This document shows, piece after piece, positions 16,952 through 24,792 of a DNA stretch of 64,000 nucleotides. Source of the stretch: Nonomuraea thailandensis (GTDB lineage Bacteria > Actinomycetota > Actinomycetes > Streptosporangiales > Streptosporangiaceae); the NCBI RefSeq assembly GCF_024172165.1, contig NZ_JAMZEB010000002.1:12173501-12237500 (forward strand). Direction: 5' to 3'. Position 1 is the stretch's first letter; every line of letters begins with the position of its first letter. A program made the translations under genes and the position numbers. The notes beneath the pieces are model-generated. The model made no database searches, was not told the DNA's origin, and worked only from the letters and a program-made list of their open reading frames with translations.

Positions 16952-17593
16952 CTACTCCCGATGGAGGATGTGAACGGGTGCCTCGATACCTTCTGGGAGC
17001 ACCGAATCCGGCTCGGGCGTGCCCCAGCTCGTGACCAGGGGCAGCACCCCCGCCCACACCGGCAGGTCGTAGTCCTCCTCCTCGTCCTTCGGCGCGCCAC
17101 GCCTGATCTTGACCGACGCCTCCTCCAGCGACAGCGCCAGCACGGCCGTGGCGGCCAGCTCCTTGCGCGAGGGCCGGCGCACGTAGTCCCACTGGCCGGG
17201 CGCGAGCTGCTCGGCCAGGGCGCGCAGCCCCGCCATGCGCTCGTCGGGGTCGGTCACCAGGCGGGCCGTGCCGTAGATCATGGCCGAGCGGTAGTTGACC
17301 GAGTGGTGGAAGATCGAGCGGGCCAGCACGATGCCGTCCAGGTGGGTGACGGTGACGCAGACGTCGGCGCCGCCGCCGCCGGCCCGCAGGGAGGCCGCGC
17401 CGGTGGAGCCGTGCAGGTAGAGCGTGTCGCCGATGCGCCCGTAGCCGGTGGGCACGACCATGGGGTGACCGTTCACGACCACGCCCAGGTGGCAGATCAG
17501 GCCCGTGTCGAGCACGTCGTACAGGTCGGTCCTGTCGGTGCTGCCGCGTTCCTTCGAGCGGCCCAGCGTGGTGCGTGGTGTGGTGGAGAGCAT
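16952..17593 (-). CDS. PPOX-family flavin-binding protein (pyridoxamine-oxidase-like)
   Basis: 213 residues, a split-barrel of the Pyridox_ox_2 type (nitroimidazole-reductase-like). Seen: DLYDVLDTGLICHLGVVVNG, the LYLHGSTGAASLRA turn that contacts flavin phosphate, VTHLDGIVLARSIFHHSVNY, and YGTARLV. Such proteins bind FMN (sometimes F420 or heme) in the cytoplasm. It is divergent from a MocR regulator with only 71 bases between start codons, and those bases carry a PdxR-like operator pair. It is therefore probably the regulator's target, linked to vitamin B6 or to a PLP-sensed metabolite. Activity as a true PdxH is doubtful because the family is broad. Confidence 0.8.
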   Translation of the reverse strand: MLSTTPRTTLGRSKERGSTDRTDLYDVLDTGLICHLGVVVNGHPMVVPTGYGRIGDTLYLHGSTGAASLRAGGGGADVCVTVTHLDGIVLARSIFHHSVNYRSAMIYGTARLVTDPDERMAGLRALAEQLAPGQWDYVRRPSRKELAATAVLALSLEEASVKIRRGAPKDEEEDYDLPVWAGVLPLVTSWGTPEPDSVLPEGIEAPVHILHRE

Positions 17594-17610
17594 GATTCGA
17601 CGGTAACGAC

Positions 17611-17663
17611 GAAGTGGACCTATCCTGTAGGGTCACTACCAGCCCCTTTCAAGAGACCACTTC
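17611..17663. promoter_or_regulatory. Inverted pair of PdxR-type boxes between PPOX and MocR genes
   Basis: GAAGTGGACCTA at 17611-17622 on the plus strand and GAAGTGGTCTC on the minus strand (reading left from 17663) face each other across the intergenic region. Both resemble the motif reported for Corynebacterium PdxR, AAAGTGGW(-/T)CTA, as I recall it. The second box abuts the MocR start codon, consistent with autoregulation and with control of the divergent PPOX gene. Confidence 0.62.
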
Positions 17664-17664
17664 C

Positions 17665-19125
17665 ATGCGTACCCATGTTGACCTGCCGGTCTCGCTCTCC
17701 CGCGACGCGGCCGAACCGCTCACGGCGCAGCTCGTCACCTGGTTGCGCGGCGCCATGCTGGACGGCACGCTCGCGTCCGGCGAGCGGCTGCCGTCCACGC
17801 GGGCCCTGGCCGCCCAGCTCGGGGTGAGCAGGACCGTGGTGACGGAGGCGTACCAGCAGCTCTACGCCGAGGGCTGGCTGGACGGCCGGCACGGGTCGGG
17901 CACGTTCGTGGCCGACATCGAGGCCGGCACGGGGTCCGGCACGGGGTCCGGCACGGGGTCCGGCACGGGGTCCGGCACGGGACGGGCGCCCCGGCCGCCG
18001 GCCAAGGACGCGTACGTGCCGGCCCAGCAGCCGCCGGAGGGCCTGATCAACCTCACGTCCGGCTCCCCCTGGGTGCGCGACTACGACCAGGCGGCGTGGC
18101 GGCGGGCCTGGCGCAGGGCGGCCGACCTGCCGCCCGGCGACTCGCCCGACACCTACGGCCTGCCGCGCCTGCGCGAGCTGCTCGCCGACCACCTCAGGCG
18201 CGCCAGGGGCATGGCCGTCGGCCCGGACAACATCCTGGTCACCCGGGGCACCGGCAACGGGCTCGACCTGTGCGCGATGGCCCTGCTCGCCCCGGGCGCC
18301 AGGGCCGGGGTGGAGGACCCCGGCTACCGGGTGGCGCGCACGGTGTTCGAGGCCAGGGGCGCCGAGGTGGTGCCCTGCCCGGTGGACGAGGACGGCGTGA
18401 TCGTGGACGGCCTGCCGGAAGATCTGCGCGTGCTCTACACCACGCCCGCCCACCAGTTCCCGCTGGGCGGCCGGCTGCCGATCCCGCGCAGGGAGCGGCT
18501 GCTGGCCTGGGCGGGCAGCACGGGCGCGACGATCGTGGAGGACGACTACGACGCCGAGTTCCGCTACGACGTCGCCCCGCTGCCCGCGCTCTACGGCCTC
18601 GACCCCTCGCGGGTGGTGCTGCTCGGCACGCTGTCCAAGATCCTCGCCCCGGACGTGGGCGTGGGCTGGCTGGTGGGCGAGCCGGGGCTGGTGAGCAGGA
18701 TCGCCGCCCTGCGCTGGGCGGTGGCCGACCGCACGAGCGGCCCCGTCCAGCAGGCGGTGGCCACCCTCCTGGAGCGCGGCGACATCGACCGGCACCTGCG
18801 CAGGATGCGCCTGGAGTACGCGCGCCGCCGCGCCGTCGTCGTCGAGCTGCTCGGCCCCGCCTGCCGCCTGCGCGGCGACACGGCCGGGCTGCACGTCCTG
18901 GCGGAGCTGCCCGCGGCGCTGGTGCCCGGCGTGGTCGACCGGGCGGTTCAGCGCGGTGTCATGCTCGACTCCACCGAGCGCCACCACCACGGCCGCACCC
19001 GGCTGCACGGCCTGGTGATCGGGTACGGCTCCGCCTCGCTGCCCGACGTCCGCCGGGGCTGCGAGATCGTCGCCGAGCTCATCCGCGAGGCCCGGTCGCA
19101 GGACCGATCGCGGGCAGGCTCGTAG
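17665..19125 (+). CDS. MocR/PdxR-family transcriptional regulator (GntR HTH fused to aminotransferase)
   Basis: 486 residues from ATG 17665. The GntR winged helix (about 13-83) shows LPSTRALAAQLGVSRTVVTE and the GRHGSGTFV wing. A flexible Gly/Thr/Ser linker (about 87-106), encoded by a 12-bp tandem repeat, joins it to a fold-type I aminotransferase domain. This has the cofactor region EDDYDAEFRYD and the PLP lysine K325 in GTLSKILAPD. MocR proteins use PLP or a PLP adduct as effector. The divergent PPOX gene and the box pair fit a PdxR-like role in vitamin B6 homeostasis, though GabR- or DdlR-like roles remain possible. The 3' end overlaps the convergent aminotransferase gene by 47 bases. Confidence 0.9.
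   Translation: MRTHVDLPVSLSRDAAEPLTAQLVTWLRGAMLDGTLASGERLPSTRALAAQLGVSRTVVTEAYQQLYAEGWLDGRHGSGTFVADIEAGTGSGTGSGTGSGTGSGTGRAPRPPAKDAYVPAQQPPEGLINLTSGSPWVRDYDQAAWRRAWRRAADLPPGDSPDTYGLPRLRELLADHLRRARGMAVGPDNILVTRGTGNGLDLCAMALLAPGARAGVEDPGYRVARTVFEARGAEVVPCPVDEDGVIVDGLPEDLRVLYTTPAHQFPLGGRLPIPRRERLLAWAGSTGATIVEDDYDAEFRYDVAPLPALYGLDPSRVVLLGTLSKILAPDVGVGWLVGEPGLVSRIAALRWAVADRTSGPVQQAVATLLERGDIDRHLRRMRLEYARRRAVVVELLGPACRLRGDTAGLHVLAELPAALVPGVVDRAVQRGVMLDSTERHHHGRTRLHGLVIGYGSASLPDVRRGCEIVAELIREARSQDRSRAGS
17926..17985. repeat. 12-bp tandem repeat in the MocR linker
   Basis: Four exact copies of GGCACGGGGTCC (17926-17973) plus a partial fifth encode GTGS units. The length is a multiple of three, so slippage would change linker length without a frameshift. 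Confidence 0.88.
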
Positions 19126-20227
19126 GCGGCTCCAGCCGGCGCAGGACCGGGAGCGAGCGGGCGGTGTACATCGGGTCCACCGGCAGCACGTGCCGGGCCC
19201 ACCAGCGGGCCGGGGCGGGGTCGTGGGAGTGCTCGGTGTAGCCGGGGGCGTAGTCGTCGTAGGCGGGGTCGTACAGGTAGCCCGTGGACACGCCGTGCCG
19301 CTCCAGCTCCTCGATGGCCGTGTCCCTGTCGCGGACCAGCAGCGGCACCCGGAACAGCGGCCGGGACAGGTCGTCGAGCACGGCGGGCGCGACCGTGGGC
19401 AGCTCGGCCAGGCGCTGCACGCCGGCCAGCCGGCGGGCCCGGTCGCGGGGCACCCGGGCCACCCGCCGCTCCTGGTACCAGCGGACCAGCCGGCCGCGGC
19501 GGGCGCGGTAGTGGTGCAGGTCGGCGCGTACCCAGGTGTCGAAGGGCGGCAGCGAGGGGGCCTGCTTGAGCGCCAGCTCCAGCTCCTCGGCGCGCACGGA
19601 GATGCGGTAGCCCTCGCGGGGCTCCTGCATGCCGAGGCGGCGCATGAGCTTGAGCGCGGGGCGCACGAGGTCGAGCTTGAGCGCCGCCTGGCGGGCCGTG
19701 GAGGTGGCCACGCTCCGCAGGTCGGCCCGCAGGGAGCCGCGGGTCAGCAGCTCGTCGCGGGCGCGGGTCAGGGCCCGCAGGTCGGACTCGTCCTCGACGG
19801 CGAGCACCCCGCCCGAGCCCGCGCTCGGATGCTTGGACAGGCTGAAGACCGAGGCGTGCCCGAACGTGCCGAGCGGGCGGCCGTCGAGGTCGCTCTCCAT
19901 GGCGTGCGCCACGTCCTCGATGAGGATCTTCCCGGCGAAGGCGGGGGCGTCGTCGGGCAGGCCGTACAGGTTGGTGGTCAGGACCGCGTCGACCGTGTCG
20001 AGGTTCACCCGGGAGACGTCGATGTTGCCGTCACGCGGGGACAGCGGCGCGATCACCGGGTGCAGGCCGGCGGCGAGCACGAGGAAGAGGATCTCGTCGG
20101 CGGAGATCGGGGACATCAGCAGCCGCTGCCCGGGCAGGCACCAGTGGCGTAGTGCCAGGTAGAGCCCCAGGCGGTTGGACGGTAGCGACAGGCAGTGACG
20201 GCCCGTTCGCTCTGCGATGTGTTTCAC
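19079..20227 (-). CDS. DegT/DnrJ/EryC1-like PLP aminotransferase
   Basis: 382 residues from a GTG at 20225-20227 that overlaps the upstream stop as GTGA, implying translational coupling. Seen: an N-terminal SLPSNRLGLYLALRHWCLPG, a cofactor-pocket region with NLYGLPDD and EDVAHAMES, and SLSKHPSAGSGGVL, where the Lys is the expected Schiff-base residue. These are features of sugar aminotransferases that build amino-sugars for surface glycans and natural products. The C-terminal part is Arg-rich and less typical. The frame is open far upstream, but that part overlaps the acyltransferase gene. Its partner is the CelD-like acyltransferase; together they suggest amino-sugar formation followed by N-acylation. 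Substrate unknown. Confidence 0.7.
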   Translation of the reverse strand: MKHIAERTGRHCLSLPSNRLGLYLALRHWCLPGQRLLMSPISADEILFLVLAAGLHPVIAPLSPRDGNIDVSRVNLDTVDAVLTTNLYGLPDDAPAFAGKILIEDVAHAMESDLDGRPLGTFGHASVFSLSKHPSAGSGGVLAVEDESDLRALTRARDELLTRGSLRADLRSVATSTARQAALKLDLVRPALKLMRRLGMQEPREGYRISVRAEELELALKQAPSLPPFDTWVRADLHHYRARRGRLVRWYQERRVARVPRDRARRLAGVQRLAELPTVAPAVLDDLSRPLFRVPLLVRDRDTAIEELERHGVSTGYLYDPAYDDYAPGYTEHSHDPAPARWWARHVLPVDPMYTARSLPVLRRLEPPTSLPAIGPATGPRG

Positions 20228-21306
20228 CGTTGTAGGACGGTACGCAGTCTTCCGTACGTTTTCAAGGTTTTGTCCGCCGTTTTGAGCAGCAAGGGGTTGG
20301 CCATGACCGTGGCGCGCGTCTTGCGCACCGGCACCCGCATCACCCAGTGCACGCCCGCCGCCGGGCCGAGCCTGGCCACCCGGCCCTCGGCCACCTCCAG
20401 CTCGCCGTTCTTGAGCTTGTCCTTGTACTCCTTCTGGCCCCGCCCCATGTCGATGACCTCGATGCCGGCCTCGGCGGCGCGCTCGGCCATCGCCAGGTGG
20501 TGGATGAGGCCGGGGGAGTACTTCGCGAAGTGGGTGTCGTAGGCGGGGAACCAGCCGGCCAGCGTCGTACGCGTGCGCAGCCCGAAGTGCCCGGCCATCG
20601 GGCGGCCGTCCACGTACACCATGTCGAGCACGCCGGCGAAGCTGTCGGACTGGGTGGCCAGCAGCCGCTCGACCAGCTCCACGATCCACGGGTGCGCGAA
20701 CCGGTCGGCGCGGCCGGTGCGGCGGTACTGGTCGGTCTTCCAGCCCAGCAGCGTGCGCAGCGGCTCGACGTCGGTGGTCGCGTAGTCGTGGCGCAGCGGC
20801 CCCGCCTCGCGCTGCAGCTTGCGCGACTTGGCCAGGGTGGTCTTGTACGTCTTTCCCGAGTGCCTGCGGAGCGACTCGGTGTAGTCGTCCCAGCCGTCAC
20901 GAAGGTCGATGATCGGTGAGGGGTGACGCTCGTGGCGCGCCCCCAGCAGCGGCTGCCCGGAGACGAGGTGGTCGAACTCGTACACCGCCAGCCCGCACTG
21001 CTTCAGCAGCCACAGCGGATGGATCCGCACGTCCTTGACGTGCACGAGGCCCTGCGCGTCCGTGAGCCCGGCGGCGACGGGCTTGCCGATGCCCAGCGGA
21101 TGTCGTTCGAAGGGGAAGAATCCCACGATCTCCGGGCCGTCGTGGACGACGGCGACACGTACGACATCTCGGAGTTCGCCCACAGTGAGGGTGAATTCTG
21201 GGGACAAGAAGGGATTGTCGAAGGCGGTGTCCGCCTCTTGCAGGGCACGCCAGCGACTCACTTCGACTTCGCCCAGCTCACGGGGTAGGGCAAGGGTGAC
21301 GTGCAT
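20224..21306 (-). CDS. CelD/FemAB-like GNAT N-acyltransferase
   Basis: 360 residues. It has the two-lobed GNAT layout of the CelD/BcsL or FemAB-like group: an N-terminal lobe (NPFLSPEFTL, VVHDGPEIVGFFPFERH) and a C-terminal acyltransferase lobe with MAGHFGLRTRTTLAGWFPAY, PGLIHHLAMAERAAEAG and DMGRGQKEYKDKLKNG. It probably acylates an amino-sugar or a lipid-linked saccharide in the cytoplasm. AGTAGGAG precedes the ATG. It is the first gene of a two-gene leftward operon with the aminotransferase. A clear paralogue lies at 36170-37300 in the main polysaccharide operon; both share the KYSPG/RYSPG and GKEYKD/QKEYKD signatures. Confidence 0.82.
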   Translation of the reverse strand: MHVTLALPRELGEVEVSRWRALQEADTAFDNPFLSPEFTLTVGELRDVVRVAVVHDGPEIVGFFPFERHPLGIGKPVAAGLTDAQGLVHVKDVRIHPLWLLKQCGLAVYEFDHLVSGQPLLGARHERHPSPIIDLRDGWDDYTESLRRHSGKTYKTTLAKSRKLQREAGPLRHDYATTDVEPLRTLLGWKTDQYRRTGRADRFAHPWIVELVERLLATQSDSFAGVLDMVYVDGRPMAGHFGLRTRTTLAGWFPAYDTHFAKYSPGLIHHLAMAERAAEAGIEVIDMGRGQKEYKDKLKNGELEVAEGRVARLGPAAGVHWVMRVPVRKTRATVMANPLLLKTADKTLKTYGRLRTVLQR

Positions 21307-21453
21307 GGGCTCCTACTGTCAGCACACTCTCTGGGCAAGGGGAGGGCCAGGGTGTACTGCCAGATTAAAGGATCTCACCGGATGCCATAGCCGCAGCTCC
21401 GGAACGTTACAGAACTCCCAGTATGTCTTCAGGACCGAGTGACGTTCTAATGT

Positions 21454-22485
21454 GTGACCATGACCGTACCTGGCATCGACCACCCCCAGCTGGTCGCCTG
21501 GATGGGCCGGAACGTGCCCGACGCCGGCGAGCCCCTGTCCGTCTCGCTGATCTCCGGCGGACGGTCGAACCTGACCTACCTGGTCGAGGCCCGGGAACGC
21601 CGGCTGGTGCTGCGCCGCCCGCCCCTGGGCCACGTGCTGCCGACCGCCCACGACATGCGCCGCGAGTGGCGGGTCATCTCGGCGCTCGCGCCGACGCCCG
21701 TGCCGGTGCCCGAGCCCGTCGCGTTCTGCGGCGACGAGGACGTGATCGGCGCGCCGTTCTACCTCATGGGGCACGTCGAGGGGGAGGCCGTGCGGAGCCG
21801 GGAGCAGCTCGGCGACCGCACGCCCGAGCAGACGCGGCGGCTGTCGGAACGGCTGGCCGAGGTGCTGGCCGGCATCCACGCCGTGGACTACCGCGAGGTG
21901 GGGCTCGGCGACTTCGGGCGGCCCGAGGGGTACATGGCCAGGCAGCTCGACCGGTGGTGCCAGCAGTGGGAGCGCTCGAAGACGGCCGACCTACCCGACT
22001 ACGACCGGCTCGTGGCGCGGCTGCGGGAGCGGCTGCCCGCCGAGGCGGCGGGCACGCTGGTGCACGGTGACTACCGGCTGGACAACACGCTGCTGCGGCT
22101 CGGCGACCTGGAGATCGCGGCCGTGGTCGACTGGGAGATGTCCACGCTCGGCGATCCGCTGGCCGACCTGGGGCTGACGCTGACGTACTGGCACGATCGC
22201 GGGGACGAGGAGCGGGCGAGCATCCCGGTGGCGGGGGACGTGACGGTGGCGCCCGGGTTCATGAACGCCGCGGAGTTCGCCGCCCACTACACGAAGGTGT
22301 CCGGACGGGACATCTCGGACCTCGGGTTCTACGTGGCCTTCGGCAACTTCAAGCTCGCCGTCATCGTGGAGGGTATCCACGCCCGCTTCCGGCAGGGTAA
22401 GACCGTGGGGGAGGGGTTCGACCGCATCGGCGCGGCCGTGCCCACTCTGATCGCCCGCGCGCACCGGATGCTCGACCAGCACTGA
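21454..22485 (+). CDS. Aminoglycoside-phosphotransferase-like kinase (ACAD10/FadE36-type)
   Basis: 343 residues. It has a kinase-like APH fold: LISGGRSNLTYLVEA for the nucleotide loop, LVLRRPPLGHVLPTAHDM, the Brenner motif LVHGDYRLDNTLL (catalytic Asp and Asn) and AVVDWEMSTLGDPLADLG for metal binding. This long form, with RPPLGHVLPTAHDM, is the subgroup associated with fatty-acid or hydroxyacid-CoA metabolism rather than antibiotic resistance. It starts at GTG 21454 or ATG 21460; no ribosome site is visible, so a leaderless message is possible. An SDR gene follows 35 bases later in the same direction. Confidence 0.82.
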   Translation: MTMTVPGIDHPQLVAWMGRNVPDAGEPLSVSLISGGRSNLTYLVEARERRLVLRRPPLGHVLPTAHDMRREWRVISALAPTPVPVPEPVAFCGDEDVIGAPFYLMGHVEGEAVRSREQLGDRTPEQTRRLSERLAEVLAGIHAVDYREVGLGDFGRPEGYMARQLDRWCQQWERSKTADLPDYDRLVARLRERLPAEAAGTLVHGDYRLDNTLLRLGDLEIAAVVDWEMSTLGDPLADLGLTLTYWHDRGDEERASIPVAGDVTVAPGFMNAAEFAAHYTKVSGRDISDLGFYVAFGNFKLAVIVEGIHARFRQGKTVGEGFDRIGAAVPTLIARAHRMLDQH

Positions 22486-22520
22486 CCACCTCGGCCTCTC
22501 CATCCCCCGCAAGGAGCGTC

Positions 22521-23273
22521 ATGAGCACTGTTGCACTGATCACCGGAGCCGCGAGCGGCATCGGTGCCGCCGTGGCCCGGCGCCTGTCGGCGGGCGGCGT
22601 CAAGTGCGTCCTCGTCGACATGGACGGCGAGGGTGCCGAACGGCTGGCCAAGGAGCTCGACGGCGCGTGGCTGGCCGCCGACGTCAGCACCGAGGAGGCC
22701 TCCCTGGAGGCGGTGGCGCTGGCCGAGCAGCGATACGGGCGGCTCGACCTCGTCCACCTCAACGCCGGCATCTCCGGGCGGGTGGACCTGGCCGACTTCG
22801 ACCTGGCCCGCTACCGCAAGGTCGTCGGGGTGAACATGGACGGCGTCGTCTTCGGCGTACGGGCCACCATGCCGCTGCTCCTGCGCTCGGGCGGCGGCGC
22901 GATCGTCGTCACCTCCTCGCTGGCCGGGCTCGCCGCCTTCTCCGGCGACCCGATCTACACGATGACCAAGCACGCCGTCGTCGGCCTGGTCAGGGCGCTG
23001 GCCGAGCCGCTGGCCGCGCAGAACGTACGCATCGGCGCGGTCTGCCCCGGCTTCACCGACACTCCGCTGGTGGCCGACGCGCGGGAGATGTTCGTCAACG
23101 CCGGCTTCCCGCTGCTCAACGTCGAGGACGTGGCCGCCGCCGTCGAGAGCGCCTTCTACGCCGAGACCCCCGGCACGCTCCTCATCGTGCAGCCGGGCCG
23201 GCAGCCCGTCCCGTATCGTTACGCCGGCGTACCCGGTCCGGCGGGTGGGCAGCGGCCGCCACGTCAAGATTGA
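22521..23273 (+). CDS. Short-chain dehydrogenase/reductase
   Basis: 250 residues, a classical SDR. The cofactor motif TGAASGIGAAVARRL is at the N-terminus, NAGISG follows in the middle, and the catalytic set is Ser in VVTSSLAG with YTMTK (Tyr and Lys). The acidic residue after strand 2 (LVDMDG) suggests NAD(H) preference. AAGGAG stands 5 bases before the ATG. It is probably co-transcribed with the phosphotransferase-like gene upstream and terminated by the hairpin at 23312-23336. Substrate unknown; the pairing suggests a hydroxyacyl or lipid-type alcohol. Confidence 0.86.
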   Translation: MSTVALITGAASGIGAAVARRLSAGGVKCVLVDMDGEGAERLAKELDGAWLAADVSTEEASLEAVALAEQRYGRLDLVHLNAGISGRVDLADFDLARYRKVVGVNMDGVVFGVRATMPLLLRSGGGAIVVTSSLAGLAAFSGDPIYTMTKHAVVGLVRALAEPLAAQNVRIGAVCPGFTDTPLVADAREMFVNAGFPLLNVEDVAAAVESAFYAETPGTLLIVQPGRQPVPYRYAGVPGPAGGQRPPRQD

Positions 23274-23311
23274 CCGTAAGTGGCTTGCAAGCGGGACGAT
23301 TAGCGTAAACA

Positions 23312-23336
23312 GGGCTGGACTTCTGTCCAGCCCTTG
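23312..23336 (+). terminator. Terminator hairpin after the SDR gene
   Basis: GGGCTGGAC / GTCCAGCCC forms a perfect 9-bp stem with a TTCT loop, followed by TTG then TACGTT. It is 38 bases past the SDR stop and probably ends the two-gene transcript. Confidence 0.6.
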
Positions 23337-23344
23337 TACGTTCG

Positions 23345-23361
23345 CGAACCTTGTAGGTTCG
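23345..23361. promoter_or_regulatory. Second hairpin/palindrome upstream of the glycosidase gene
   Basis: CGAACCT-TGT-AGGTTCG is a perfect 7-bp inverted repeat 12 bases after the terminator and 39 bases before the glycosidase GTG. Its place suggests an operator or 5'-UTR hairpin, but a second terminator arm is also possible. Confidence 0.35.
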
Positions 23362-23400
23362 TGGTTCCCCCCGACGTCTTGCGAGGATGAGGAGCCTTCA

Positions 23401-24792
23401 GTGATTCCGACCGACGGCCGACACGCGCGCCGACGATCGCCATGGCCGATCGCTCTAGGAGCCGGCATTCTCGCGGTCGTACTGGTGGCGGGCATCATGG
23501 TGTACGCCGCGATCCGGACCAAGGAGCGCGGCGTGTTCAGGGGCGGCGAGGTCGCCACGAAGGTGCCCACCGAGCCCGCGCCCGAGCTCTCGGAGCCTCC
23601 CGCGCTGGACAACTGGCCGCGCTGGGGCATCACCCACACGCAGTACAGCGCCGACAACGAGCCGCAGGCGGTCGTCGAGGAGGCCAGAGGCGTGCTCGGC
23701 CGGGTCCCCATGCTGCAGAACCAGCACATCATGGGCTGGGGCGTCGGCAACCCGGAGCCCAGCCCCGGGCAGTTCAACTTCGTCGACCTCGACCGGCGGA
23801 TGACGTTCGTCTCGTCCTCGCGGGGCGTCCCGGTGATCACGCTCTGCTGCGCGCCCGACTGGATGAAGGGCGGGCAGGCAGGGCGTACGGACTGGAGCAA
23901 GAACCACACGGTCGCGCCCGAGCGGGAGCACTTCGACGACTTCGCCAAGCTCGCGGTGCGGGTGGCCAAGCAGTACCCGACGGTCAAGCACTACATGGTG
24001 TGGAACGAGTTCAAGGGCTTCTGGGACCCGGCCACCAACCGGTGGGACGCCGAGGCGTACACCGAGCTGTACAACAAGGTCTACACGGCGCTGAAGAAGG
24101 TGAACAAGGACATCCAGATCGGCGGCCCCTACGTGCCGATCGTGAGCACCGCGCGCGCCGAGGGCCCGTCCGAGCTGAGCGGCCCGTGGGGCACGGTGGA
24201 CCAGCGGGCGCTGGACGCCGTCAAGTACTGGATCGAGCACAAGAAGGGCGCCGACTTCATCGTCGTGGACGGCGCCTCGATGACCAACGACAAGGGGAAC
24301 GTTCCCAACGACTTCGCCGCCCAGGGCAAGTTCAGCGCCATCACCACCTGGCTGCGCGAGGAGAGCGACGACCTGCCGGTGTGGTGGGCCGAGTGGTACG
24401 TCGAGCCCGAGAACTCGCAGTGGACCGAGGACAAGCGCACCGCCGTCCAGGCCGCCGCGCTCATGGAGTTCGCCAAGAGCGGGGTCACCACCGCCCTCTA
24501 CTGGAACCCGCAGATGAAGGGTGAGGGCGAGTGCGCCGGATGCCTGTGGGGGCCCAAGGTGGGCGGCGAGCTGCCCATGGCGGGGCTGCTCAGCGGGTTC
24601 ACCAAGTGGTTCCCCTCAGGGGTGGAGGTGCAGGAGGTGCAGACCTCCGACCCCAAGGTGAAGGCGCTGGGCCAGGCCAGCCAGGTCGTGATGGTGAACA
24701 CCTCCGACCAGGAGGTCTCCGCCACCGTGGACGGGCGGCAGGTCACGTTGCGGCCCTACGAGATCAAGTGGTCGGGGCGCGGGGGCGCGTGA
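23401..24792 (+). CDS. Membrane-anchored TIM-barrel glycoside hydrolase (GH39/PslG-like)
   Basis: 463 residues from a GTG at 23401 with GAGGAG before it. An N-terminal basic segment and membrane helix (PWPIALGAGILAVVLVAGIM) anchor the protein outside the cell. The catalytic barrel (about 60-385) has the acid/base in MVWNEFKGFWDP and a likely nucleophile in WWAEWYVEPEN, the clan-A pattern. A short beta-sandwich follows (NTSDQEVSATVDGRQVTLRP). It resembles GH39 enzymes, which include the exopolysaccharide hydrolase PslG; GH5-like families are alternatives. Its setting among polysaccharide genes suggests trimming or release of a surface glycan. The 3' end overlaps the convergent acyltransferase by 37 bases. 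Confidence 0.74.
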   Translation: MIPTDGRHARRRSPWPIALGAGILAVVLVAGIMVYAAIRTKERGVFRGGEVATKVPTEPAPELSEPPALDNWPRWGITHTQYSADNEPQAVVEEARGVLGRVPMLQNQHIMGWGVGNPEPSPGQFNFVDLDRRMTFVSSSRGVPVITLCCAPDWMKGGQAGRTDWSKNHTVAPEREHFDDFAKLAVRVAKQYPTVKHYMVWNEFKGFWDPATNRWDAEAYTELYNKVYTALKKVNKDIQIGGPYVPIVSTARAEGPSELSGPWGTVDQRALDAVKYWIEHKKGADFIVVDGASMTNDKGNVPNDFAAQGKFSAITTWLREESDDLPVWWAEWYVEPENSQWTEDKRTAVQAAALMEFAKSGVTTALYWNPQMKGEGECAGCLWGPKVGGELPMAGLLSGFTKWFPSGVEVQEVQTSDPKVKALGQASQVVMVNTSDQEVSATVDGRQVTLRPYEIKWSGRGGA

